Shown here: one piece after another, positions 36,805 to 48,815 of the stretch
Layout of the letters: every line of letters starts with the position of its first letter
How positions within the stretch are numbered: the stretch's first letter is position 1
Origin: Hydractinia symbiolongicarpus
Lineage: Eukaryota; Cnidaria; Hydrozoa; Anthoathecata; Hydractiniidae
Direction: 5' to 3'
NCBI RefSeq assembly: GCF_029227915.1
Contig: NC_079878.1
Coordinates: 26,375,501-26,439,500, forward strand
DNA length: 64,000 nucleotides
Made by a program: the position numbers and the translations under genes
Notes under the pieces: generated by a model
Database searches by the model: none
What the model saw: only the letters and a program-made list of their open reading frames with translations
What the model was told of the DNA's origin: nothing

Positions 36805-39800
36805 TTTGCTTGTCAATCTTCAAAGCTGACTTAAAATCTTAGGTTATTTAATTAAGTCCAAAATCTTAAGTTAATACTAACTTTTGCTGACATCAGCATG
36901 CTCTATTTTATGATTTTACAGACATTTCTAGGTCATAGTGCAAATTGTTGCAGCTAGTGTATATTTGACATTTTTACTAGGCCTACATAAAAAACTTTTA
37001 CAGCTTGCTGGAGTACTGCCGAATAAAGCAGTTTGATCATTTAAGACATAGCCAGAAAATGGCACTTTAGGGTTTGTATTTTGTGCTGCAACAAAAAATA
37101 TTTCATATTGCCCATAACCATAAACTTGTTGCTAACCAGTCTTTTGCAGCAAAAGATTTATAAATGTTTGCTGAAGAGCGTTTATATACATTTGAAACAA
37201 AATTTACTTGTGGACTTACCATTTAACTGCATCATTTTATTGTTTTTGGACATTCCTGAAAAGATTGGTAACCAGTTCTTAAATAGTGTTATATAGCAAT
37301 AAAACATGTCACCAAACAAAAGTGTGCAAAGTTGACTAGAAAGGTATATGCAAAAACAGCTAGCTATATTTATTTGGTAAAATATCACGACAGACAAATC
37401 CAGGGAGACAAGAGGTCCATTATGGAAAATAAGAAGACAATGTGATTATTTCAACAGGCTTTATTGTACATTCTTTAAATTTTGAAAAAGGTTGAACGTA
37501 ATATTTAAAAGCAAGGATATATTTTAACTGTAGTTAATTGGTGTGGTCATGTCTTCATAGGACATCATATGCTTGATAGTAATTAATTCTCCCAGTTGGC
37601 AGGTTGGTGTTTTTCAAGGTGGCTATTCCGTTTTGATAGAAAACATGCCATTCACATGGTTCAACTCTTCATAAATTTAGGCTGAATTTTGTAAAAAATC
37701 TTTATAATATACAAAAAAAAATCACAGGTATGCAAAAAAAAAAGGAAATAGCAAATGCTGGGAAATGATTTTATGTTAGGGTAAAATAAAATTACTTTAC
37801 GCTAGCAGGAACCTTTGTGTGAACAATAGAATGTTTATTAATACCAGAGTAAATTTTTAAGCTACTAAAGTTTTCTTAAGAATAACATGCAGAGTAAACA
37901 GTAGAAAATTAATTTATGCTTATTTCAGTTTTTGTTTACGATAAACTGTAATTATCTTATTAGAAAAACTAGGTTCTTCTTATTTCTTTTTCCTTTTCTT
38001 CTCCTGAATATGAGAGAATTATTTCAATATTGTGGAATGGAGGTACACTGCTTTAAGATGTCTTATGGAAGATTTGGATTGTGACTGTTGTAAAAAGGTT
38101 CTATATAAAATTGCCACCTGTCCAGAACTTTTTTCAAGCCCTCAGGTCTAAACAGGTTTGACTGTAATCCTATCGAATTCCGTATTTTGTAGCATTCAAG
38201 AGTTGGTTCGTGGTGAAAGGCATGAAGTTGAAGACATGATAAAAAATTTCAATGATCCATCAATTGCGCTATCACAAATTGCTACTTCATATAATATTTT
38301 GAAAAAGTAAGCTTTTTTAATTCATTCTAACACATCTTGTACTTCCTTTGGCTTTTGTTTTCCAAAAAGTCATGAAAATGCAATGTCAGTATGTTTGAAA
38401 CTGTACTGTATAAATAGCTGAAGCACTATTCTTCTTCTTTTAGGGAATTCGAACTGTTAAAAGATTCCAAAAGACAGTTGGAAATAGACAAGAAGGAAAT
38501 AAGAAGAAAAGCTGAAGCTGCTTCTAGAGAGGTAGGGACTGTCTAAATTTATCTTAATTCTCCAACAGTTATGTCACACAGTGGTGTTTTGTTTGTAGTT
38601 GCTCCACCATGGAACACGTTCCAAGTTATTTATTTGAGCTTCTCTATCTGTTGATTTCCTCTCTATATTTTGTTTCAGCTATATCTTCCAATGTTTGGCA
38701 TAAATAAGAGAAAAATCTTGAATAAGAGAAAAATCTTGATAAGGAAAAAATGCAGTCATAATTGTTGTATACAAGGGATTTTGATGACATTTTGTTTAAG
38801 TACAATTAAAGCTGGATAAAATAAGATCAATGTATTTTGCTACACAAAAAATATTCAAGAGAAATATTTGCCAGTTTAATTTTTGGTTGCTTTCCTACAC
38901 CTCCTCTTCAATTCTCCTCAATTTTGAAGAGCCTCCTGAAATCTCCTCCCAAGGTAGACTTTTAAACCTCAATCTCCTCAATTTCAAAATGATTTATCAC
39001 ATATTTTTTTGTTACAAAATACATAGAATTGCTACATGGGTACAGAAATAATGTTTTTCACTTGTGACGTTACCTTTAAAAACTTCTCAAACATTCTGTG
39101 TTTTGTGAAAATTCCCCCAAATTTTCTCAATTTTTTTAAAGAGAAAACCGTCAATTGCTTAAAAATATTCTTATTAAAAGTCCCCTTATCTCATAAATTT
39201 TGGTCCATAAAATCGCAATTATAGAATACTGTCATTAAGCAAAATGGCTGCAGATTGAGACTATCTATTCTTTGTCTTAATGGTAAAAATGTAATGGCAT
39301 TTTTCTCGTTGTATCACTGTTAATATTACAAATTATACAAAAATTATACAAAAGTTGAATATAAGATATGAAAAATCAGTTAATAAATAGTCGTGTAAAA
39401 ACTAAAATTTACTTTTATACATTAACTTGTTAAATTGTTGACCAGACAAATCCTGATAATTCTTTGACCAGGAAATGTAAACATTCGAATTTAGCCACAT
39501 GTTTTGAATTATTAAAAATGACTGTGTTAAAAACAAAAAGTAAGTTTATTGAAAAATACTTCAAATTTATTTAACATTAAAAATTTACCTACCATGTATG
39601 TTTTTCATTTCAGGCATTTGAATATAAAGAACAACTTAAAGTTGTGAGTAACGATTTAACACATTTGAGTGACACGAATAAGGTAATGCTTTTAATTATT
39701 GTGCACGATTAATACATTTACTATAAGCCCTGCAATCTTTATTTACAGCTCCAAACATTGTATTGTTTTTTATGAGCAAGTTGCAACAGTCTGGACTTCA

Positions 39801-41716
39801 AATTAGGGACTTCAAATTCAGCCAAAAATTATTTAGCCAGGGTGTCCACTCTTTCAGAAAAGTCCGAAAATATAGAATAATAACAATTTATTATGCTTTG
39901 TTTCAAAATATTGGTAAGAATTGGATGTCAGACAGGTTTCTATAAAATGTCTGTTTGAAACTGAAATGGCTGAAAAAAATCAGGAATTTTAATGACAGTT
40001 TTTTTATTAAAATCAGGAATGTTAATCTAAAAATATCAAAATAATGTCAGGAAAATGTAAAAGTAAATATTGAGTACCTACATCCCGCACACTTTTCCTT
40101 GCTAAAGCAAACGGTGACAAAAGAATTGTTTAAGAAACGAATTTCCCCAGCACTATCGTATGCTTTGAAGCTAATTTTTGGTGTTGATTCCACTGCTGTC
40201 ACAACAAATTGAATTAACTAAGACCCCAACCCTAAAACGTGACCTAAAAATAAATATCCTGTTTTGTTGGTACGAGAGTTACGCATGCTCCTAACTTGCA
40301 GGTTAAGGTAACAATGTTGTAAAAGAAACCTTATATCTGCTAGCCTGGCTAATATATTGCGTAATTTTTTTAAGAGTCTTGAAAAGAAGATTAAAAAACT
40401 AGAACAAGCGTTTGCATCGCCTAGCCCTCGATCAAGTGCTATTAAGCGACTAATACAAGAAAGGTATCTTTTTTTTGTTGTCTTTAAAACTTTTTTATTG
40501 AACTATAATCCTTGAAATGGAAGAATTTGTATGTTAAAGATTTTTGCTGAACTGTTAAAGCTTGTTTTACCGTTGATAGTTAGTTTTTTGTATCTAAGAA
40601 ATATTTTCACTTGCATCTTGTAGCTCGTTTTTGTTATGTTTATCCTCTAGTCCAGCTCCTTTGGATTTGAAACGACTGCGTGCTGATGTAGTTTTGAAGG
40701 AACAAGAAGCAAACGGTAGTTTGCTCTTATTTGACGAACATGATACTGGAAATGATAGTGATGGTAGAGACAGTGGATACTCAAATGAGATTGTGGAGGA
40801 AGATACAATTAGCGTGGAAGAGGAGGAGAGCAAGGAGTTGGCGAATGAGTAATTTTTTTAATCTTCTTTATTGCTCTTTTTGATATTATACTCTTACCTT
40901 GCAGACCTTTTCAAATTACAATTTTTTTGCTAGTGTTAACTCTGTGCTGTATACACTTATTTGTTTTTACAACTAAAGTATGAAACTTTCACTTTCATCA
41001 CCAAACACCCTGTTTACATTGGTGGTGTTTCAAGCAACACCCTGTTTACATTGGTGCTGTATGAAGCATAGTTTCTTGTGTCATGGTGTCTGTCAAAATT
41101 TAGCAAAAAAAATTGTGCTAATCAATTCACCTTTAAGTATCTATTGATAAAGTTTGAATGCAGATCCCTTAACAGGTCTAAAATTACTGATGACAGAAAA
41201 TATTCAAATATGACATAATTTATGCAGCATAATTAAACATGAAAACGAAAAGAGATTTTTAAAAATTTTAAATGACTTGTTTACCAACTCTTTCAGCTCT
41301 ATAATTTAAGTCCAACATCATTTTATACCTCGGGTTCTCTTTAATGAATCACTCGCGTCATATTTCTCTTCGTTTCTCTTAGATTTGGTCTGAACTATGT
41401 CCCAACAACGAGTATGACGTCGAATAGACGGCCTTTAAAAGATGTCAACAAAAACAGTATATTGAAACTTAACATGGCGACGAAAAAACCGACATCGACG
41501 TCAACCACGACAGGTTCGACGTGTTTACCTCACGTTAGGAAGGGTTATAACGGTATGGGGGGACAGTCAAAAGTCTTGATTTTACCAAAGAGAAACGCAA
41601 ACTTTGTCAAGCCGTTGCCAGCGAAGAAAGAACGAAAGAAGATAAAAATTCCAAGAAATAATTCAACCATTTCAAAATTATTCACTACACCAAGGTTACC
41701 ACAGTCCAGTCCCTAA
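29492..41716 (+). CDS. TRAIP: E3 ubiquitin-protein ligase TRAIP (12 exons)
   Basis: Family role: ubiquitylates the CMG replicative helicase at stalled or converging forks and acts in interstrand crosslink and mitotic DNA processing. Exons: 29492-29558, 29996-30020, 30620-30746, 33492-33531, 34712-34839, 36465-36559, 38193-38306, 38444-38531, 39614-39682, 40375-40463, 40651-40848 and 41383-41716, all in phase; 457 aa versus 469 in human. The N-terminal RING-H2 finger has C6, C9, C23, H25, H28, C31, C42 and C45, split over exons 1-3. A long coiled coil follows (about 75-300; LSYMEKYKVEAKRAREQA, FELLKDSKRQLEIDKKEI). Then come the family blocks ESPAPLDLKRLR, an acidic stretch and GYNGMGGQSK, with KPLPAKK near the end. 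The usual C-terminal PIP box is not recognisable. Introns 3 and 5 carry transposons that do not disturb splicing signals. Confidence 0.95.
31623..32595 (-). CDS. hAT-derived TTF zinc-finger protein, catalytic core deleted
   Basis: Two exons, 32595-32453 and 32376-31623, join in phase (AG|T) over a 76-bp intron for 298 aa. The start is basic (MPTKKRLEKKKNIEKL), then acidic (EDSSDEEVLEK, DKSDEDEDEVLND). At about 95-165 is a TTF-type zinc finger (PWLYYNQ, MCKIC, GAWSHKGV, HSKASRH). Next comes the start of the hAT region (LARNNLPVKALYPKM). It fuses directly to the hAT C-terminal signature (DALMRISHATNPL, VLQIWKTNRNRRI). The whole DDE region is missing, yet the frame stays open. Such a protein could bind element ends and dimerise without cutting; whether it is made is unknown. 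Confidence 0.75.
32714..32807. repeat. 41-bp direct repeat inside the hAT element
   Basis: TCATTGTTTCAAAACAATTG with its following 21 bases occurs identically at 32714-32754 and 32767-32807 (period 53). The unit includes a TTGTTTCAAAACAA palindrome. It lies upstream of the hAT-derived gene start, in a likely promoter or subterminal zone. Confidence 0.85.
34949..36166. mobile_element. 1.2 kb non-autonomous TIR element, probable TA target (TRAIP intron 5)
   Basis: Inverted ends of about 26 bp with two mismatches: TAGTGAGGGAGGGTAATTAT at the left (34949 on) and the complement ending at 36166. Each is bordered by TA, as in Tc1/mariner-type insertions. The interior holds no transposase. It is a long MITE or deleted mariner-like element. 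Confidence 0.7.
36769..36802. repeat. (AC)n microsatellite
   Basis: About 17 AC units in TRAIP intron 6. Confidence 0.95.
38925..39150 (+). repeat. Dispersed repeat, copy 2 (TRAIP intron 8)
   Basis: Related to the minus-strand sequence at 712-956: a CTCCTC-rich start, a shared GCTACATGGGTACAGAAA block and a closing AAAACCGTC. Unclassified interspersed repeat, non-coding. Confidence 0.6.
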
Positions 41717-44107
41717 GACATATTTATTATTTTTATATGTATATTTTTGTAAATATGTAATCTATTACACATACAAAGAAGGAATTTTTTTAAAAATATT
41801 GTATTATATTCTTTCGAGATGACCCAAAAACTTTCAAAATACTATTTCATTTGTGCTCTGAAAACTTTGTTTAATTATATTTTTGTTTTAATATCATTTT
41901 GAATTTTTAACCAAGAATCATCCTTATTTTTTGAAGCATATTCATAGCACAGTTAGGCTTGAAAGATCTGAGAATGAAAAATGGTGGGAAACACCTCTAA
42001 AGTGCTGTTGTTCAAGCAGCCTAGTTTAACTGACAGATAATTAGACTTTGTGGGAAGAATACTTTAAATGTAACTTGTTGTTTTGTTTATATTCAAGAAA
42101 AATTTAAGATAAGCATGTTTTTAATTTATTTTTAAATTTCCTTATGAATATTCTTATAAAGTATATTCTTATCAAGTGAGCGTGTATTGTGTAATGGACA
42201 AAACATCAGCCAATAAGATTGTTTTGTTAGTCATGTTAAGAAAACAGCTTGCTCTGTACTCTTCTCCTCTCTCATCCCTTTGTAGGCCTAAGAAATGTTT
42301 TCTATGATAAGTTGCATAAATTCTGGACAATATTTCAGGGGGAAAGGAATACGTTGTTATACCGTTTAAACTCATAATATAACGGTATGCGTGATCTATT
42401 ATTACATACTTAATTTATCTTTATCTATTTGCAACCCCCTGAATGTTTATGAAAATATGATTATAAATTTAGCTTGTGGAGTTCTTCAAAGATTCAACGA
42501 AAGTCACATCACGACCAGAACGTTCATAGTATGGTAAAATTTATTACTTTCTTTTCTTTTATTGTTCTCAAAGATAAAAAGGCGCTTAAATATATGTCTT
42601 GTTCAACAGTTTCTGATCGCCTCATTAATACTGTTGTTACTTTCTGACGTGATTAAAACAGAACTTATATAATCTAGATATTAAAAACATTTATATCGCC
42701 TTCAAGATAGATCGGTTAAGTTGGGAGAAGTCATAAAAGAAAGCTTTTTTCTTTACGTTTTGGAAAATAATGGATTTTTTCAGACTGGTATATCAATATT
42801 TACCCTCGTCAGTTGATTTTATTTTTTCATTTTTTTTTTAGTTCTTTTGCCAATTACTTTTAGAGTCTTTTGTTATTGTATCTTACTCTATTTTTTTTTC
42901 TGTTGTGTGTTACACATACTAAAATCGAAAACAAAAACGTTTTTTAGATAAATTATGGATGAAGTCTTGGTGAAAAAGGGGTGTAAAAAGGGTGTGCACG
43001 AGTTTTTTTTAGGTACTGTGAATCTTGTAAAACAGTTGCTTACAAAAAAAGTTTTATAGGAAAAGAGCGAACTTGTGCTAGAGTTTGCGATCTAGTCAGT
43101 AAAAAACTTGGAGAAACCTGCAAAAGTCGGGTAATTGAACACTGACTCATATATTTAGGGAAGCTGTTGAATGTCAGGTACTTTTTTGTTTAAAGTTTAT
43201 TCGACCACAATGTAAATGCAAATGAAATAGTGTTTAAAAATATTGTTTTGTGATGAGTTATTTCACATATGAAATGCAGGTAAATTTTCATATAGGTCAT
43301 GGGACAGTCAAGAAAAGTAAAAGCGAAAAATGCATGGTCAGCTTGAAAAAAAATATACACAAAGGCTAGCTTCAAAAGAATTGGTTGTGAAAGACATCTG
43401 CTTCGTGTAGTACATGTTGTGCATTTGTTGGAATTCTTTGTACAGAATATACGTATACCAAAATACAAAGAGAGAACTAAAAATAATATAGGGTTTACGT
43501 TTGCAAGGCCTTTAAAAAATTAACTACAAATAGATTTTTATACATCTATTTTTCTTAATTTTTGTGAAAATATGTGATCGATACATTAGAAGAAAAGTAT
43601 AATCTTAAGAAACTCTCTGCTAGTATCTATTTCCGTAAGTTGGCAATTTTAGAGAGACTTCCAACAAAAAATGTGCAAAAAATATAGCACCTTTTTAGAA
43701 TAGAGGTACGGAATAAAGCTCAAATAAACACAACGTAAATACGAATCGCAGCAAAGATTTTTATTTTAATTACATTTTAATGTAAAAGGCTTGGGAAAGA
43801 AGTTGCAATAAGCGCTTAACTGACGTCATATTTCAATTTTTTAAGTGATTCTTTGCATATTTTTGGATGATGAAATAAGTGGCTTTTAACTCTCTGTTTT
43901 CCCTTCCTCCAATTTTTCTTAATTATATTTTTGAATATCGAAAAATACGTTGTGACGTTAACATTTGGATGACATGTCAAATGTGGTCACACTTACCTTG
44001 GAAAAGAAGTTAAAGCTGTTTCTTTCCCGACGGTATTTGTGTTGTAGCTGTAATGTTGATTTACTTTTTGTAAGCTATCACCGAAGCTTATTTTTTATGG
44101 ATTCAAC
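41717..44107. other. Intergenic, TRAIP 3' flank to calmodulin-like start
   Basis: The first few hundred bases are probably the TRAIP 3' UTR; no perfect AATAAA lies near the stop. The rest is AT-rich and shows no reading frame with family similarity, no TIR pair and no RNA gene. The last part presumably carries the calmodulin-like promoter and 5' UTR. Confidence 0.45.
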
Positions 44108-47100
44108 ATGGTATGCAAGTATATTTAAAAATGTTAGCTTAGAAAGTCTAAAGGCGTGGGTATTTTCTAAAAGAATAAGCGTTTGAAGCTCTAACAGCAC
44201 GTTACCGCAGTGCTTTTTTAATTGCGTTTCTTTTAGGCCGGCGCATTAACAGAGGAAGAAGTTGAAGGTGAGTGTGACCATGATACGAATTTTGACGAGG
44301 GAGTGGACACTTCCTGTCCTCATTACTTTGTTTTCTAACTCAACAAGCGATGGTTAAGCGCTTGCTAAGTTTGTGGTTTTTCTTTGTTTAGTCTGTTTTC
44401 GAGTCTGGGAAAAATTTAACTACTTGTTAAGTCGAAAATAGATGGTTGCATCAAACTTGATTTCTAGCCCTTATGTTAAACTTGTATATTTCCGCATCAA
44501 GCATGCCAAAGTTTACGACAGCCGGAAAATTTTTTGGTATCTATCGACATTCGTATTTGTTCAATATGCACTATTAATATCGTATTTTCAGAATTTCGTG
44601 AGGCGTTTTCCCTCTTTGATAAAAATGGCGTTGGTGCAATAACTTCAAACGAATTGGCTGTTGTGATGAAGAGTCTCGGACAAACAACGACAGAATCGGA
44701 ATTGCAGGATATGATAAACGAAGTAGATATTGATGGTAAGTGTGCCCATGGTTATAAATTTAATAAGCAGAAAGTTTATAAGGTGTTCTTTTTGTTAACT
44801 GTGAAAAATTTTATTACACCACTATTCCTATAGGGATTAGTTTTAACTGCTTCACGACAATTCTTGCAAGAAAGCCATCTTTTATAAACAAAACTTTTCT
44901 TCTAAGATTTTAAAACATTAAAAATTAAAAAACTCAACCCAATAATTTAACATTATTTCTGCGCTGGATTAAACGTTTGACATACGCTTTTTAAATAAGA
45001 ACATTGGAAATTTGGCTTCAACCTGACGTATTCTTATTTTCTCACTTATTCTGCCTGAAATTTTATTTGTGAGCGGTACAATACAAATATTAACAAAATC
45101 ATTTTATAAGTTCTCCGCTTAATTTCGCAACATATGATTCTGCAAAGTATCTGCCTTAAAAAAAGTTTCTGCATGTTTTTTGTGTTCTATTCAAAAAACA
45201 ATTTTTTTTAAACGAAAATGTTTTTTTAGGCAATGGAACAATAGATTTTCCCGAATTTCTCGCTTTGTTGGACAGAAAAACGGAAAGTTCAAATTCGAAG
45301 GAGGATGTTAAAGAAGCGTTTCGTGTGTTCGACAAAGATGGTAGGTAGAGCTATGGACTGATTCTTAACATTGATCTAATAATCTGTTCTTTGAAACGAC
45401 ATTTTTTATTTCGTAAAATAGAAAACTACATCATTTTTTTCTCTTCCTTCTTTCAAACTTTTCTATTTATTTGTTGTAATATCCCATACAGAAATGCTGA
45501 CATCAGCAAAAAAGCGTTAAATTTAGACCTTTTTTCGGCATTTTACAGGTCATAACTAAGTAAGGTAAAAAGTGGATTGGACGTAAAACACCACTTCTTT
45601 ATTTGCTTAAAAAATGTCACTTGAATGGGGAAATACGTAAAGTTGGTCTTCACTATCATGGACAAAATATAATAAAACAGCACAGTTAATTTCGAATTTA
45701 GCCGCAACAAGTGATAACATTGGCCGCGCATTTTGATCTTGTCAAAGTTCACTTGGCAATGTTTACATCCCCCTGAAACATGCTAATTGTTGTTGCCATC
45801 AGCACGACAATTTTTTCTGTCGACTGCAGAGTAGTGACCATTTTAAGAACGACAAAAAAATCTGCCTTCGTTTTGTTAAAATTTTCCATGATTGCAGGCC
45901 ACTCAATTAGACTGGAAACCATTTTAATCTTGGACATCAATAGTGTAGCTATTAGAAAACACAATTAAAATTTGTTTTACCTGGCCTACATGTGTTTAAA
46001 TACTAGAACAAAAATAGTACAATCTATTTACGCTACTGTAATCGTCTAGAAAATTATGGAATACCAAATCTTAGTAATCCGAAGTCTCTAAAAAATTAAA
46101 TGCAGACCATATATATCTTCGCAAAGATGAGAAATATTCTGTGGAACCGGTTAAGCCTCCTAGACATGTTTTTTTTGTAAGTATATTAAATTTTCAGATG
46201 AGGCTTGGTTATGCTTAAGCTATCACAAAACAAAGGCTGGAGTTATGTATACGGTATACTTATTACGATAAAATATGTATTCCAGAAATTGTGAGAGTAT
46301 AGCGTAAATCTGTTGTTACTTGTATGGCCTCCTTAAAAGCCCTAGTTACACAGCATTGAAGGGGAGTAAATACATGACCCACTGATTGCTTAACTCACTT
46401 TAGTTTGTTGCAAAAAATTCTGAAATTCTTGATAAAAACATTTTTGTAGTGTAGTTACATTAGCTCACATATGGTAAGCAGAAACTCCACAGCGTCGTCA
46501 ATATTCTTTGTATGTGTTTATTTATATGACAAAACAGAGGCTGGGTATGCATATAAACGTTACGCTTTTAACAAAACATGTGTTCTACTTTGAAGGCAAT
46601 GGTTACATAAATGCTAGCGAGTTACAGTATGTGATGACAACCCTGGGTGAAAAGCTAACTAACGAAGAAGTGGAAGAGATGTTAAATGAAGCAGACATTG
46701 ATGAAGATGGAGCGATAAACTATGAAGGTGAGAACTATGTTTTTAAATTTTATTTACGTTGGAAAAAGGTTTTTTGTACTTTGTTTGTTAATTGAGCTTT
46801 GAATGGTCACACATACAAAGAAGTTGTAAAATTTGTTATACAGTATTTTCGCGAGCATAAATTTTCATGTATTCTCGAAATTTTACAGAATTCGATAGAA
46901 TATACTTCCGAAAGTATAGCAAATCCAAAGATTTTGCTGGAATTTATTTTGCAAATCAAGTAAAAAATAAATTTCATGGAAATGTAAAGTCGCGAAATTC
47001 TGGAAAATTTCTGACATTAATGTAATTAGTCATATGGGTTTTTAAACCTACCTGTCACTGCTGAGGTCCGATATATTGGCCTGTGTCCGTCCGTCCAGCT

Positions 47101-47528
47101 TTTCTCATTAGTTCTTTCTAATTTTTTGCACAATGACAGGAAACAATAGGCCATTAATGTTACGAAGTCAGTATTCTAAGAGAATCTTGTCGGCCTAAAA
47201 ATACCGGATTTATCCACAATATGAGTAAAAACGATCCTAAAATATGTTTTTAGGACATTTCTCAGGATTAAATCATTAGTTTTTCTGATTTTTTGCACAA
47301 TGACAGGAAAAAATTGACCCTCGAATGTGACAAAGTCAGTTTGCTGAGAAAAGTTCTATCGGTTCAAAATGTTGAATTTATGCGTAAAATGAACTTTCCT
47401 TTTTTCGATAAATTAGATTGTATTGTTCAAAACATGAGTTAATTAATATATCCAGGTAGATCCATTGAAATTTTGCTTGTTAACTTTTATCTCTTTAAGA
47501 ATTTGTAAAAATACTGATGGAGAAGTAA
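44108..47528 (+). CDS. Calmodulin-like protein (6 exons, 149 aa)
   Basis: Small four-EF-hand calcium sensor. Exons: 44108-44110 (ATG only), 44237-44267, 44592-44735, 45230-45340, 46596-46727 and 47500-47528. The ATG-only exon, the 31-nt second exon, the 144-nt third exon and the 29-nt last exon repeat the vertebrate calmodulin intron pattern as I recall it. EF loops: [13 protein letters not shown] (residues 21-32, Val at loop position 5), [52 protein letters not shown] and VFDKDGNGYI are calmodulin-like, but the N-terminus ([16 protein letters not shown]) and C-terminus (FVKILMEK) differ from true calmodulin. It is therefore a divergent paralogue. The first exon is inferred from phase and the known pattern. 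An AATAAA is at 47686-47691. Confidence 0.92.
47108..47400. repeat. ~165-bp tandem duplication in calmodulin-like intron 5
   Basis: TTTTTTGCACAATGACAGGAA occurs at about 47122 and 47289, in diverged units that also share TCATTAGT and AAAGTCAGT/GAAGTCAGT blocks. Non-coding. Confidence 0.7.
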
Positions 47529-47685
47529 ATTACATGCGATTAAAGCTTCAATGGCATCCGAAATTGAAATGGTTAAAACGAATCTGAGGAGAAAATATAT
47601 TTATTTTTATATCTTATATGTTAATATGAAATTAGTAAAAACGTTAGAATGATACTAAAGGCTCCATGTTGATACACTCGTCGAT

Positions 47686-47691
47686 AATAAA
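47686..47691 (+). terminator. Polyadenylation signal of calmodulin-like gene
   Basis: AATAAA 158 nt after the stop codon, in the correct orientation. Confidence 0.5.
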
Positions 47692-48423
47692 AACACACAA
47701 TCAAAGTGCTTCCTGTGTAAACGTTATAACGCAAACGAATTCTGCAAACGAGGAAAAGAACTTACATCTTGGATGGAGAGCTAAAATGTGAGTGCCAATT
47801 TCTTACCTTTTTTAACAAATGAAGATTTTCATACCCTATAATCCCATTTTTTCAACCCTGTTTATTCTCCCACCTTAACCTGAAACCTCCTGAATTACTT
47901 ACTAGAGATTTCTTGCTGTTTTCATAATGATATTACGGCGCAATATTTTATATAAACGACTCTTAAGGTATATTTCTTGTGTTGCCCTCTGCTCAATTTA
48001 CACTACCTTGTACAACCCAATTTCAACCATGGGAACAATCTCGTTTCCAGCATGATACAGCTTTTTATGTTTTATATAAAGTTTCTATAAATTCCATATG
48101 TAGAACATTGTGTCCTGATTTTTTGTAAAATATCCAATGTTGATAATATTTTTAATTTTGTTATTTATTGTTAACGCGTGTTGCCCGTATTTTTGATAGC
48201 GTTGATTATCCTTAGCCTTGTCTGGACATCTGAAATCATAATTCCCTTCAAATACCAAAAATACCAAATTTTACCAAGGCTAGTAATCAAGACTCAGTAG
48301 GGAAACCTTATTGTCATTGATGTCAGCGTGTTTGTCAGCGAAGGAAAAATAATAATTTCCTATTATTAAGATATATGAACAAAGTGCGGGCGGGTTACAA
48401 AAATGTGGAAAATTTAATTGCAA

Positions 48424-48515
48424 ATGATGACATTGTCAAAAATTTACGAGAACATATTTTCGCGAATGACGACATTGTCAAAAATTCACGAGAACATATT
48501 TTCGCGAATGACGAC
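48424..48515. repeat. 42-bp tandem repeat, 2.2 copies, within a TTCGCGA-rich repeat
   Basis: ATGACGACATTGTCAAAAAT begins near 48424, 48466 and 48508 at an exact 42-bp period, each unit ending ATTTTCGCGA. The period is a multiple of three, so a frame stays open across it (NDDIVKNSREHIFA), but nothing else supports a gene. Related TTCGCGA-rich sequence with TTGCAA and TATTCTTTTAAGG ends occurs near 52900. Confidence 0.7.
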
Positions 48516-48609
48516 AGTGCCAATTTTAGCATTTCGCACAAAGCAGAAAAATTCGCGGAATTTAATTCTTGCAAAAATTATTCTATTAAGGTATATAAAG
48601 ACCAGAAAA

Positions 48610-48815
48610 TATGTTAAATAACGTTAAGTTTGCTATCAGAAACTTTAACCGAGTGTTAAAATTCGTGCTAAAACTAAAGTAATTCAATTTTAAGCAGATC
48701 ATATTTTGGATGACAGAAAAGTACTGGCATACTGTTTTGTTCCTTTCATGACGCACTATAAGTGTGTCAAATTGGATTCGATTTGGACAAGGGTAGGGGG
48801 AGCAGAATCAGCCTC
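48610..48815. mobile_element. Decayed relative of the TTAA MITE
   Basis: It follows the 3660-3920 part of the intact MITE block by block: GTTAAATAAC, TCAGAAACTT, AAAGTAATT, TTTTAAGCA, TTTTGTTCCTTT(C/T)ATGACG and CACTATAAGTGTG. Both ends and the G-rich tips are lost. Confidence 0.75.

Noticed and set aside
48375-48617. Gene encoding 14-residue repeats
   Set aside because: The open frame is explained by a 42-bp tandem repeat in a non-coding repeat family.
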